Shown: piece after piece, positions 1 through 12,370 of the stretch
How positions within the stretch are numbered: position 1 is the first letter of the stretch
Layout: each line of letters opens with the position of its first letter
NCBI RefSeq assembly: GCF_029227915.1
Contig: NC_079876.1
Location: forward strand, 39,601,828-39,665,827
Length of the DNA stretch: 64,000 nucleotides
Source of the DNA: Hydractinia symbiolongicarpus
Lineage: Eukaryota; Cnidaria; Hydrozoa; Anthoathecata; Hydractiniidae
Direction of reading: 5' to 3'
Translations under genes and position numbers: made by a program
Notes under the pieces: generated by a model
What the model was told of the DNA's origin: nothing
Databases searched by the model: none
What the model saw: the letters and a program-made list of their open reading frames with translations, nothing else

Positions 1-813
1 CCACTAAAACGCATGAGACTTGTAGTTTTCAAAAATGTTTTCATTTTTGGTGAGACTCTTAATGAAAGGGGTTTAATCGCCGGCAAACGAAAACCCGCGA
101 TTTCTCGTAAATCCCGGGCTTGGCCCGTATAGTCAAATGTATACAAAGAAAGTACCCTCTGAGTAAACTCATATCCAGAACGATTTTTTAAATTATTATT
201 TCACCACTAAAGCCCATGAGACTTGTAGTTTTTAAAAATGTTTTCATTTTTGATGAGACGCTGAATAAAAGAAGTTTAATCGCCGGCAAACGAAAACCCG
301 CGATTTCCCGTAAATCCCGGACTCGGCCCGTATAGTCAAAAGTATACAAGGAAAGTACCCTGTGAGTAAACTCATTTCCAAAACGATTTTTTAAATTATC
401 TTTTCACCACTAAAACGCTTGAGACTTGTAGTTTCCAAAAATGTTTTCATTTTTGATGAGACGCCCAAATAAAAGAAGTTTAATCGCCGGAAAACGAAAA
501 CCCGCCATTTCCCGTAAACCCCGGACTCGGCCCGCATAGTCAAAAGTATACAAAAAAAGTACCCAGGGAGTAAACTCATTTCCCGAACGATTTTTTAAAT
601 TATTTTTTCACCACTAAAACGCATGAGACTTGTAGTTTTTAAAAATGTTTTCATTTTTGATGAGACGCTGAATAAAAGAAGTTTAATCGCCGGCAAACGA
701 AAACCTGCGATTTCCCGTAAATCCCGGACTCGGCCCGTATAGTCGAGTGTATACAAAGAAAGTACCCAGGAAGTAAGCTCATTTCCCGAACGATTTTTTA
801 AAATTTTTTTTCA
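1..813. repeat. Block A, HOR unit 1 (4 monomers)
   Basis: The monomers start at 1, 204, 407 and 611. The first carries GGTGAGACTCTTAATG and AAAGGGG. The second is P-type with CAAGGAAAG and CCTGTGAG. The third has CGCTTGAG, GACGCCCAAATAAAAG (one extra base) and CGCCATTTCC. The fourth has CCTGCG and TCGAGTGTATAC. This order defines the block A higher-order unit, and the next unit begins at 814 with the same GGTGAGACTCTTAATG monomer. Confidence 0.9.
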
Positions 814-1828
814 CCACTAAAACGCATGAGACTTGTAGTTTTCAAAAATGTTTTCATTTTTGGTGAGACTCTTAATGAAAGGGGTTTAATCGCCGGCAAA
901 CGAAAACCCGCGATTTCTCGTAAATCCCGGGCTTGGCCCGTATAGTCAAATGTATACAAAGAAAGTACCCTCTGAGTAAACTCATATCCAGAACGATTTT
1001 TTAAATTATTATTTCACCACTAAAGCCCATGAGACTTGTAGTTTTTAAAAATGTTTTCATTTTTGATGAGACGCTGAATAAAAGAAGTTTAATCGCCGGC
1101 AAACGAAAACCCGCGATTTCCCGTAAATCCCGGACTCGGCCCGTATAGTCAAAAGTATACAAGGAAAGTACCCTGTGAGTAAACTCATTTCCAAAACGAT
1201 TTTTTAAATTATCTTTTCACCACTAAAACGCTTGAGACTTGTAGTTTCCAAAAATGTTTTCATTTTTGATGAGACACTAAATAAAAGAAGTTTAATCGCC
1301 GGAAAACAAAACCCGTCATTTCCCGTAAACCCCGCACTCGGCCGGCATAGTCAAAAGTATACAAAGAAAGTACCCAGGGAGTAAACTCATTTCCCGAACG
1401 ATTTTTTAAATTATTTTTTCACCATTAAAACGCATGAAACTTGTAGTTTTGAAAAATGTTTTTATTTTTGATGAGACGCCCAAATAAAAGAAGTTTAATC
1501 GCCGGAAAACGAAAACCCGCCATTTCCCGTAAACCCCGGACTCGGCCCGCATAGTCAAAAGTATACAAAAAAAGTACCCAGGGAGTAAACTCATTTCCCG
1601 AACGATTTTTTAAATTATTTTTTCACCACTAAAACGCATGAGACTTGTAGTTTTTAAAAATGCTTTCATTTTTGATGAGACGCTGAATAAAAGAAGTTTA
1701 ATCGCCGGCAAACGAAAACCTGCGATTTCCCGTAAATCCCGGACTCGGCCCGTATAGTCGAGTGTATACAAAGAAAGTACCCAGGAAGTAAGCTCATTTC
1801 CCGAACGATTTTTTAAAATTTTTTTTCA
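814..1828. repeat. Block A, HOR unit 2 (5 monomers)
   Basis: This is the same order as unit 1 with one extra monomer, starting near 1220, marked by GACACTAAATAAAAG, CGTCATTTCC and CGGCCGGCATAG. The following monomer near 1422 has CCATTAAAACGCATGAAAC at its front and the GACGCCCAAAT marker further on, so it combines markers of two subtypes. The extra monomer type recurs in block B (near 3,710 and 8,170) and block D (near 20,539). Confidence 0.88.
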
Positions 1829-2641
1829 CCACTAAAACGCATGAGACTTGTAGTTTTCAAAAATGTTTTCATTTTTGGTGAGACTCTTAATGAAAGGGGT
1901 TTAATCGCCGGCAAACGAAAACCCGCGATTTCTCGTAAATCCCGGGCTTGGCCCGTATAGTCAAATGTATACAAAGAAAGTACCCTCTGAGTAAACTCAT
2001 ATCCAGAACGATTTTTTAAATTATTATTTCACCACTAAAGCCCATGAGACTTGTAGTTTTTAAAAATGTTTTCATTTTTGATGAGACGCTGAATAAAAGA
2101 AGTTTAATCGCCGGCAAACGAAAACCCGCGATTTCCCGTAAATCCCGGACTCGGCCCGTATAGTCAAAAGTATACAAGGAAAGTACCCTGTGAGTAAACT
2201 CATTTCCAAAACGATTTTTTAAATTATCTTTTCACCACTAAAACGCTTGAGACTTGTAGTTTCCAAAAATGTTTTCATTTTTGATGAGACGCCCAAATAA
2301 AAGAAGTTTAATCGCCGGAAAACGAAAACCCGCGATTTCCCGTAAATCCCGGACTCGGCCCGTATAGTCAAAAGTATACAAGGAAAGTACCCTGTGAGTA
2401 AACTCATTTCCCGAACGATTTTTTAAATTATTTTTTCACCACTAAAACGCATGAGACTTGTAGTTTTTAAAAATGTTTTCATTTTTGATGAGACGCTGAA
2501 TAAAAGAAGTTTAATCGCCGGCAAACGAAAACCTGCGATTTCCCGTAAATCCCGGACTCGGCCCGTATAGTCGAGTGTATACAAAGAAAGTACCCAGGAA
2601 GTAAGCTCATTTCCCGAACGATTTTTTAAAATTTTTTTTCA
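1829..2641. repeat. Block A, HOR unit 3 (4 monomers, one patched)
   Basis: The order is as in unit 1. The third monomer (from 2235) keeps the front markers CGCTTGAG and GACGCCCAAAT, but from about 2320-2333 to about 2410 it carries the P monomer's rear sequence (CGCGATTTCCCG, CCCGTATAG, CAAGGAAAG, CCTGTGAG). It then returns to its own type. This looks like a short gene-conversion tract or a double exchange. Confidence 0.85.
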
Positions 2642-3250
2642 CCACTAAAACGCATGAGACTTGTAGTTTTCAAAAATGTTTTCATTTTTGGTGAGACTCT
2701 TAATGAAAGGGGTTTAATCGCCGGCAAACGAAAACCCGCGATTTCTCGTAAATCCCGGGCTTGGCCCGTATAGTCAAATGTATACAAAGAAAGTACCCTC
2801 TGAGTAAACTCATATCCAGAACGATTTTTTAAATTATTATTTCACCACTAAAGCCCATGAGACTTGTAGTTTTTAAAAATGTTTTCATTTTTGATGAGAC
2901 GCTGAATAAAAGAAGTTTAATCGCCGGCAAACGAAAACCCGCCATTTCCCGTAAACCCCGGACTCGGCCCGCATAGTCAAAAGTATACAAAAAAAGTACC
3001 CAGGGAGTAAACTCATTTCCCGAACGATTTTTTAAATTATTTTTTCACCACTAAAACGCATGAGACTTGTAGTTTTTAAAAATGTTTTCATTTTTGATGA
3101 GACGCTGAATAAAAGAAGTTTAATCGCCGGCAAACGAAAACCTGCGATTTCCCGTAAATCCCGGACTCGGCCCGTATAGTCGAGTGTATACAAAGAAAGT
3201 ACCCAGGAAGTAAGCTCATTTCCCGAACGATTTTTTAAAATTTTTTTTCA
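2642..3250. repeat. Block A, HOR unit 4 (3 monomers, fused)
   Basis: This unit is one monomer shorter than units 1 and 3. The second monomer (from about 2845) begins as the P type and switches to the rear of the third type (CGCCATTTCC, CCCGCATAG, AAAAAAAGTACCCAGG) between 2929 and 2942. It is a hybrid of monomers 2 and 3, as expected from an exchange out of register by one monomer. The next GGTGAGACTCTTAATG monomer begins at 3251. Confidence 0.87.
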
Positions 3251-3452
3251 CCACTAAAACGCATGAGACTTGTAGTTTTCAAAAATGTTTTCATTTTTGG
3301 TGAGACTCTTAATGAAAGGGGTTAAATCGCCGGCAAACGAAAACCCGCGATTTCTCGTAAATCCCGGGCTTGGCCCGTATAGTCAAATGTATACAAAGAA
3401 AGTACCCTCTGAGTAAACTCATATCCAGAACGATTTTTTAAATTATTATTTC
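3251..3452. repeat. Last block A lead monomer before the B duplication
   Basis: This is a fifth copy of the GGTGAGACTCTTAATG lead monomer (here GGGGTTAAATCG instead of GGGGTTTAATCG). It precedes the P monomer that opens the first 4459-bp copy of block B. The corresponding place before the second B copy (7,700-7,911) holds a different monomer, with GCATAAGAC. That difference fixes the left edge of the duplication here. Confidence 0.8.
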
Positions 3453-6400
3453 ACCACTAAAGCCCATGAGACTTGTAGTTTTTAAAAATGTTTTCATTTT
3501 TGATGAGACGCTGAATAAAAGAAGTTTAATCGCCGGCAAACGAAAACCCGCGATTTCCCGTAAATCCCGGACTCGGCCCGTATAGTCAAAAGTATACAAG
3601 GAAAGTACCCTGTGAGTAAACTCATTTCCAAAACGATTTTTTAAATTATCTTTTCACCACTAAAACGCTTGAGACTTGTAGTTTCCAAAAATGTTTTCAT
3701 TTTTGATGAGACACTAAATAAAAGAAGTTTAATCGCCGGAAAACAAAACCCGTCATTTCCCGTAAACCCCGCACTCGGCCGGCATAGTCAAAAGTATACA
3801 AAGAAAGTACCCAGGGAGTAAACTCATTTCCCGAACGATTTTTTAAATTATTTTTTCACCATTAAAACGCATGAAACTTGTAGTTTTGAAAAATGTTCTC
3901 ATTTTTGATGAGACGCTGAATAAAAGAAGTTTAATCGCCGGAAAACGAACACCTGCGATTTCCTGTAAATCCCGGACTCGGCCCGTATAGTCAAAAGTAT
4001 ACAAAGAAAGTACCCAGGGTGTAAACTCATTTCCCGAACGATTTTTTAAATTATAATTTCGCCACTAAAGCCCATGAGACTTGTAGTATTAAAAAATATT
4101 TTCATTTTTGATGAGACGCTGAATAAAAGAAGTTTAATCGCCGGCAAACGGAAACCCGCGACTTCCCGTAAATCCCGGACTCGGCCCGTATAGTCAAAAG
4201 TATACAAAGAAAGTACCCAGGGAGTAAACTCATTTCCCAAACGATTCTTTAAATTATTTTTTCACCACTAAAACGCATGAGACTTGTAGTTTTCAGAAAT
4301 CTTTTCATTTTTGATGAGACCCTTAATGAAAGTGGTTTAATTGCCGGCAAAAGAAGACCTGCGATTTCCCGTAAATCCCGGACTCGGCCCGTATAGTCAA
4401 AAGTATGCACAGAAAGTACCCAGGGTGTAAACTCATTTCCCGAACGATTTTTTAAATTATTTTTTCACCACTAAAACGCATGAGACTTGTAGTTTTCAAA
4501 AATGTTTTCATTTTTGATGAGACGCTGAATAAAAGAAGTTTAATCGCCGGCAAACGAAAAACCGCGATTTCCCGTAAATCCCGGGCTTGGCCCATATATT
4601 CAAAAGTATACAAAGAAAGTACCCAGGGAGTAAACTCATTTTCCGAACGATTTTTTAAATTTTTTTTTCACTACTAAAACGCATGAGATTTGTAGTTTTC
4701 AAAAATGTTTTCATTTTTGATGAGACGCTGAATAAAAGAAGTTTAAACGCCGGCAAACGAAAACCTGCGATTTCCCTTAAATCCCAGACTCGGCCCGTAT
4801 AGTCAAAAGTATACAAAGAAAGTACCCAGGGAGTAAACTCATTTCCCAAACGATTTTTTAAATTATTATTTCACCACTAAAGCCCATGAGACTTGTAGTT
4901 TTTAAAAATGTTTTCATTTTTGATGAGACGCTGAATAAAAGAAGTTTAATCGCCGGAAAACGAAAACCCGCCATTTCCCGTAAACCCCGGACTCCGTATA
5001 GTCAAAAGTATACAAAGAAAGTACCCACGGTGTAAACTCATTTCCCGAACGATTTTTTAAAATTTTTTTTCACCACTAAAACGCATGAGACTTGTAGTTT
5101 TCAGAAATCTTTTCATTTTTGATGAGACCCTTAATGAAAGTGGTTTAATTGCCGGCAAAAGAAGACCTGCGATTTCCCGTAAATCCCGGACTCGGCCCGT
5201 ATAGTCAAAAGTATGCACAGAAAGTACCCAGGGTGTAAACTCATTTCCCGAACGATTTTTTAAATTATTTTTTCACCACTAAAACGCATGAGACTTGTAG
5301 TTTTCAAAAATGTTTTCATTTTTGATGAGACGCTGAATAAAAGAAGTTTAATCGCCGGCAAACGAAAAACCGCGATTTCCCGTAAATCCCGGGCTTGGCC
5401 CATATATTCAAAAGTATACAAAGAAAGTACCCAGGGAGTAAACTCATTTTCCGAACGATTTTTTAAATTTTTTTTTCACTACTAAAACGCATGAGATTTG
5501 TAGTTTTCAAAAATGTTTTCATTTTTGATGAGACGCTGAATAAAAGAAGTTTAAACGCCGGCAAACGAAAACCTGCGATTTCCCTTAAATCCCAGACTCG
5601 GCCCGTATAGTCAAAAGTATACAAAGAAAGTACCCAGGGAGTAAACTCATTTCCCAAACGATTTTTTAAATTATTATTTCACCACTAAAGCCCATGAGAC
5701 TTGTAGTTTTTAAAAATGTTTTCATTTTTGATGAGACGCTGAATAAAAGAAGTTTAATCGCCGGAAAACGAAAACCCGCCATTTCCCGTAAACCCCGGAC
5801 TCGGCCTGCATAGTCAAAAGTATACAAAAAAAGTACCCAGGGAGTAAACTCATTACCCGAACGATTTTTTAAATTATTTTTTCACCACTAAAATGCATGA
5901 GACTTGTAGTTTTCAGAAATCTTTTCATTTTTGATGAGACGCTGAATAAAAGAAGTTTAATCGCCGGCAAACGAAAACCTGCGATTTCCCGTAAATCCCG
6001 GACTCGGCCCGTATAGTCGAGTGTATACAAAGAAAGTACCCAGGAAGTAAGCTCATTTCCCGAACGATTTTTTAAAATTTTTTTTCACCACTAAAACGCA
6101 TGAGACTTGTAGTTTTCAAAAATGTTTTCATTTTTGATGAGACTCTTAATGAAAGAGGTTTATTCGCCGGCAAACGAAAACCCGCGATTTCCCGTAAATC
6201 CCGGGCTTGGCCCGTATAGTCAAATGTATACAAAGAAAGTACCCTCTGAGTAAACTCATATCCAGAACGATTTTTCAAATTATTATTTCACCACTAAAGC
6301 CCATGAGACTTGTAGTTTTTAAAAATGTTTTCATTTTTGATGAGACGCTGAATAAAAGAAGTTTAATCGCCGGCAAACGAAAACCCGCGATTTCCCGTAA

Positions 6401-7911
6401 ATCCCGGACTCGGCCCGTATAGTCAAAAGTATACAAGGAAAGTACCCTGTGAGTAAACTCATTTCCAAAACGATTTTTTAAATTATCTTTTCACCACTAA
6501 AACGCTTGAGACTTGTAGTTTCCAAAAATGTTTTCATTTTTGATGAGACACTAAATAAAAGAAGTTTAATCGCCGGAAAACAAAACCCGTCATTTCCCGT
6601 AAACCCCGCACTCGGCCGGCATAGTCAAAAGTATACAAAGAAAGTACCCAGGGAGTAAACTCATTTCCCGAACGATTTTTTAAAATATTTTTTTACCATT
6701 AAAACGCATGAAACTTGTAGTTTTGAAAAATGTTCTCATTTTTGATGAGACGCTGAATAAAAGAAGTTTAATCGCCGGAAAACGAACACCTGCGATTTCC
6801 CGTAAATCCCGGACTCGACCCGTATAGTCAAAAGTATACAAAGAAAGTACCCACGGTGTAAACTCATTTCCCGAACGATTTTTTAAATTATTATTTCGCC
6901 ACTAAAGCCCATGAGACTTGTAGTATTAAAAAATATTTTCATTTTTGATGAGACGCTGAATAAAAGAAGTTTAATCGCCGGCAAACGGAAACCCGCGACT
7001 TCCCGTAAATCCCGGACTCGGCCCGTATAGTCAAAAGTATACAAAGAAAGTACCCAGGGAGTAAACTCATTTCCCGAACGATTTTTTAAATTATTATTTC
7101 ACCACTAAAGCCCATGAGACTTGTAGTTTTTAAAAATGTTTTCATTTTTGATGAGACGCTGAATAAAAGAAGTTTAATTGCCGGCAAACGAAAACCCGCG
7201 ACTTCCCGTAAATCCCGGACTCGGCCCGTATAGTCAAAAGTATACAAAGAAAGTACTCAGGGAGTAAACTCATTTCCCGAACGATTTTTTAAATTAATTT
7301 TTACCACTAAAACGCAGGAGACTTGTAGTTTTCAGAATTGTTTTCATTTTTGATGAGACGCCTAATGAAAGTGGTTTAATCGCCGGCAAACGAAAACCCG
7401 CGATTTCCCGTAAATCCCGGGCTTGGCCCGTATAATCGAATGTATACAAAGAAAGTACCCAGGAAGTAAGCTCATTTCCCGAACGATTTTATAAATTTTT
7501 TTTACACCACTAACACGCATGAGACTTGTAGTTTTCAAAAATATTTTCATTTTTGATGAGACGCTTAATGAAAGAGGTTTAATAGCCGGCAAACGAAAAC
7601 CCGCGATTTCCCGTAAATCCCAGGCTTGGCCCGTATAGTCGAATGTATACAAAGAAAGTACCCTGTGAGTAAACTCATTTCCAGAACGATTTTTTAAATT
7701 ATTTTTTCACCACTAAAACGCATAAGACTTGTAGTTTTTAAAAATGTTCTCATTTTTGATGAGACGCTGAATAAAAGAAGTTTAATCGCCGGCAAACGAA
7801 AACCCGCGACTTTCCGTAAATCCCGGACTCGGCCCGTATAGTCAAAAGTATACAAAGAAAGTACCCAGGGAGTAACCTCATTTCCCGAACGATTTTTTAA
7901 ATTATTTTTTC
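3453..7911. repeat. Block B, copy 1 of a 4459-bp 22-monomer duplication
   Basis: The segment repeats at a constant offset of 4459 bp. Rare markers are shared at that offset: TATAATTTCG near 4,053 and 8,512, a 4-bp deletion giving GGACTCCGTATAG near 4,990 and 9,449, GTTCTCATTTTTG near 3,895 and 8,354, and ACGCAGGAGAC near 7,313 and 11,772. I noticed no base difference in the stretches compared. The left edge lies at about 3,449-3,458, where the upstream T-tract changes. The right edge is at about 7,911. Confidence 0.9.
4256..5803. repeat. 808-bp (4-monomer) internal duplication in B copy 1
   Basis: Sequence from about 4,256 to 4,995 recurs at about 5,064 to 5,803, an offset of 808 bp. It starts with the TCAGAAATCTTTTC and GACCCTTAATG monomer and continues through a K monomer with CATATATTC and a monomer with CACTACTAAAACGCATGAGATTTG. 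The match ends where the first copy has the 4-bp deletion and the second has CGGCCTGCATAG. The duplication predates the 4459-bp one, because both B copies carry it. Confidence 0.87.
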
Positions 7912-10900
7912 ACCACTAAAGCCCATGAGACTTGTAGTTTTTAAAAATGTTTTCATTTTTGATGAGACGCTGAATAAAAGAAGTTTAATCGCCGGCAAAC
8001 GAAAACCCGCGATTTCCCGTAAATCCCGGACTCGGCCCGTATAGTCAAAAGTATACAAGGAAAGTACCCTGTGAGTAAACTCATTTCCAAAACGATTTTT
8101 TAAATTATCTTTTCACCACTAAAACGCTTGAGACTTGTAGTTTCCAAAAATGTTTTCATTTTTGATGAGACACTAAATAAAAGAAGTTTAATCGCCGGAA
8201 AACAAAACCCGTCATTTCCCGTAAACCCCGCACTCGGCCGGCATAGTCAAAAGTATACAAAGAAAGTACCCAGGGAGTAAACTCATTTCCCGAACGATTT
8301 TTTAAATTATTTTTTCACCATTAAAACGCATGAAACTTGTAGTTTTGAAAAATGTTCTCATTTTTGATGAGACGCTGAATAAAAGAAGTTTAATCGCCGG
8401 AAAACGAACACCTGCGATTTCCTGTAAATCCCGGACTCGGCCCGTATAGTCAAAAGTATACAAAGAAAGTACCCAGGGTGTAAACTCATTTCCCGAACGA
8501 TTTTTTAAATTATAATTTCGCCACTAAAGCCCATGAGACTTGTAGTATTAAAAAATATTTTCATTTTTGATGAGACGCTGAATAAAAGAAGTTTAATCGC
8601 CGGCAAACGGAAACCCGCGACTTCCCGTAAATCCCGGACTCGGCCCGTATAGTCAAAAGTATACAAAGAAAGTACCCAGGGAGTAAACTCATTTCCCAAA
8701 CGATTCTTTAAATTATTTTTTCACCACTAAAACGCATGAGACTTGTAGTTTTCAGAAATCTTTTCATTTTTGATGAGACCCTTAATGAAAGTGGTTTAAT
8801 TGCCGGCAAAAGAAGACCTGCGATTTCCCGTAAATCCCGGACTCGGCCCGTATAGTCAAAAGTATGCACAGAAAGTACCCAGGGTGTAAACTCATTTCCC
8901 GAACGATTTTTTAAATTATTTTTTCACCACTAAAACGCATGAGACTTGTAGTTTTCAAAAATGTTTTCATTTTTGATGAGACGCTGAATAAAAGAAGTTT
9001 AATCGCCGGCAAACGAAAAACCGCGATTTCCCGTAAATCCCGGGCTTGGCCCATATATTCAAAAGTATACAAAGAAAGTACCCAGGGAGTAAACTCATTT
9101 TCCGAACGATTTTTTAAATTTTTTTTTCACTACTAAAACGCATGAGATTTGTAGTTTTCAAAAATGTTTTCATTTTTGATGAGACGCTGAATAAAAGAAG
9201 TTTAAACGCCGGCAAACGAAAACCTGCGATTTCCCTTAAATCCCAGACTCGGCCCGTATAGTCAAAAGTATACAAAGAAAGTACCCAGGGAGTAAACTCA
9301 TTTCCCAAACGATTTTTTAAATTATTATTTCACCACTAAAGCCCATGAGACTTGTAGTTTTTAAAAATGTTTTCATTTTTGATGAGACGCTGAATAAAAG
9401 AAGTTTAATCGCCGGAAAACGAAAACCCGCCATTTCCCGTAAACCCCGGACTCCGTATAGTCAAAAGTATACAAAGAAAGTACCCACGGTGTAAACTCAT
9501 TTCCCGAACGATTTTTTAAAATTTTTTTTCACCACTAAAACGCATGAGACTTGTAGTTTTCAGAAATCTTTTCATTTTTGATGAGACCCTTAATGAAAGT
9601 GGTTTAATTGCCGGCAAAAGAAGACCTGCGATTTCCCGTAAATCCCGGACTCGGCCCGTATAGTCAAAAGTATGCACAGAAAGTACCCAGGGTGTAAACT
9701 CATTTCCCGAACGATTTTTTAAATTATTTTTTCACCACTAAAACGCATGAGACTTGTAGTTTTCAAAAATGTTTTCATTTTTGATGAGACGCTGAATAAA
9801 AGAAGTTTAATCGCCGGCAAACGAAAAACCGCGATTTCCCGTAAATCCCGGGCTTGGCCCATATATTCAAAAGTATACAAAGAAAGTACCCAGGGAGTAA
9901 ACTCATTTTCCGAACGATTTTTTAAATTTTTTTTTCACTACTAAAACGCATGAGATTTGTAGTTTTCAAAAATGTTTTCATTTTTGATGAGACGCTGAAT
10001 AAAAGAAGTTTAAACGCCGGCAAACGAAAACCTGCGATTTCCCTTAAATCCCAGACTCGGCCCGTATAGTCAAAAGTATACAAAGAAAGTACCCAGGGAG
10101 TAAACTCATTTCCCAAACGATTTTTTAAATTATTATTTCACCACTAAAGCCCATGAGACTTGTAGTTTTTAAAAATGTTTTCATTTTTGATGAGACGCTG
10201 AATAAAAGAAGTTTAATCGCCGGAAAACGAAAACCCGCCATTTCCCGTAAACCCCGGACTCGGCCTGCATAGTCAAAAGTATACAAAAAAAGTACCCAGG
10301 GAGTAAACTCATTACCCGAACGATTTTTTAAATTATTTTTTCACCACTAAAATGCATGAGACTTGTAGTTTTCAGAAATCTTTTCATTTTTGATGAGACG
10401 CTGAATAAAAGAAGTTTAATCGCCGGCAAACGAAAACCTGCGATTTCCCGTAAATCCCGGACTCGGCCCGTATAGTCGAGTGTATACAAAGAAAGTACCC
10501 AGGAAGTAAGCTCATTTCCCGAACGATTTTTTAAAATTTTTTTTCACCACTAAAACGCATGAGACTTGTAGTTTTCAAAAATGTTTTCATTTTTGATGAG
10601 ACTCTTAATGAAAGAGGTTTATTCGCCGGCAAACGAAAACCCGCGATTTCCCGTAAATCCCGGGCTTGGCCCGTATAGTCAAATGTATACAAAGAAAGTA
10701 CCCTCTGAGTAAACTCATATCCAGAACGATTTTTCAAATTATTATTTCACCACTAAAGCCCATGAGACTTGTAGTTTTTAAAAATGTTTTCATTTTTGAT
10801 GAGACGCTGAATAAAAGAAGTTTAATCGCCGGCAAACGAAAACCCGCGATTTCCCGTAAATCCCGGACTCGGCCCGTATAGTCAAAAGTATACAAGGAAA

Positions 10901-12370
10901 GTACCCTGTGAGTAAACTCATTTCCAAAACGATTTTTTAAATTATCTTTTCACCACTAAAACGCTTGAGACTTGTAGTTTCCAAAAATGTTTTCATTTTT
11001 GATGAGACACTAAATAAAAGAAGTTTAATCGCCGGAAAACAAAACCCGTCATTTCCCGTAAACCCCGCACTCGGCCGGCATAGTCAAAAGTATACAAAGA
11101 AAGTACCCAGGGAGTAAACTCATTTCCCGAACGATTTTTTAAAATATTTTTTTACCATTAAAACGCATGAAACTTGTAGTTTTGAAAAATGTTCTCATTT
11201 TTGATGAGACGCTGAATAAAAGAAGTTTAATCGCCGGAAAACGAACACCTGCGATTTCCCGTAAATCCCGGACTCGACCCGTATAGTCAAAAGTATACAA
11301 AGAAAGTACCCACGGTGTAAACTCATTTCCCGAACGATTTTTTAAATTATTATTTCGCCACTAAAGCCCATGAGACTTGTAGTATTAAAAAATATTTTCA
11401 TTTTTGATGAGACGCTGAATAAAAGAAGTTTAATCGCCGGCAAACGGAAACCCGCGACTTCCCGTAAATCCCGGACTCGGCCCGTATAGTCAAAAGTATA
11501 CAAAGAAAGTACCCAGGGAGTAAACTCATTTCCCGAACGATTTTTTAAATTATTATTTCACCACTAAAGCCCATGAGACTTGTAGTTTTTAAAAATGTTT
11601 TCATTTTTGATGAGACGCTGAATAAAAGAAGTTTAATTGCCGGCAAACGAAAACCCGCGACTTCCCGTAAATCCCGGACTCGGCCCGTATAGTCAAAAGT
11701 ATACAAAGAAAGTACTCAGGGAGTAAACTCATTTCCCGAACGATTTTTTAAATTAATTTTTACCACTAAAACGCAGGAGACTTGTAGTTTTCAGAATTGT
11801 TTTCATTTTTGATGAGACGCCTAATGAAAGTGGTTTAATCGCCGGCAAACGAAAACCCGCGATTTCCCGTAAATCCCGGGCTTGGCCCGTATAATCGAAT
11901 GTATACAAAGAAAGTACCCAGGAAGTAAGCTCATTTCCCGAACGATTTTATAAATTTTTTTTACACCACTAACACGCATGAGACTTGTAGTTTTCAAAAA
12001 TATTTTCATTTTTGATGAGACGCTTAATGAAAGAGGTTTAATAGCCGGCAAACGAAAACCCGCGATTTCCCGTAAATCCCAGGCTTGGCCCGTATAGTCG
12101 AATGTATACAAAGAAAGTACCCTGTGAGTAAACTCATTTCCAGAACGATTTTTTAAATTATTTTTTCACCACTAAAACGCATAAGACTTGTAGTTTTTAA
12201 AAATGTTCTCATTTTTGATGAGACGCTGAATAAAAGAAGTTTAATCGCCGGCAAACGAAAACCCGCGACTTTCCGTAAATCCCGGACTCGGCCCGTATAG
12301 TCAAAAGTATACAAAGAAAGTACCCAGGGAGTAACCTCATTTCCCGAACGATTTTTTAAATTATTTTTTC
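7912..12370. repeat. Block B, copy 2 of the 4459-bp duplication
   Basis: This is the second tandem copy. Identity with copy 1 ends at about 12,370: copy 1 is followed by a P monomer (AGCCCATGAG), while copy 2 is followed by a K monomer with CTTGTAAATTTC. The near-perfect identity over 4.4 kb means a recent duplication, recent conversion, or an assembly duplication. The two copies are directly adjacent. Confidence 0.9.
8715..10262. repeat. 808-bp internal duplication in B copy 2
   Basis: This is the counterpart of the nested duplication in the first B copy, displaced by 4459 bp. It makes four copies of this 4-monomer unit within 6 kb. The same 4-bp deletion marks the end of the first sub-copy, and CGGCCTGCATAG marks the second. 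Confidence 0.87.

Noticed and set aside
103-119. Partial CENP-B-box-like match (TCTCGTAAATCCCGGGC)
   Set aside because: It fits 7 of the 9 fixed positions of the core pattern (TTCG, A, CGGG) but lacks the second-position T and the central A. It occurs only in the few block A lead monomers. Most other monomers match fewer positions, so chance is the simpler reading.
3453-12370. Large duplication read as a collapsed or duplicated assembly error
   Set aside because: Not accepted as the default. The copies have different flanking monomers at both edges (GGTGAGACTCTTAATG or GCATAAGAC on the left, P or CTTGTAAATTTC on the right), and similar but slightly diverged duplications occur in C and E. Read-depth evidence would be needed to exclude it fully.
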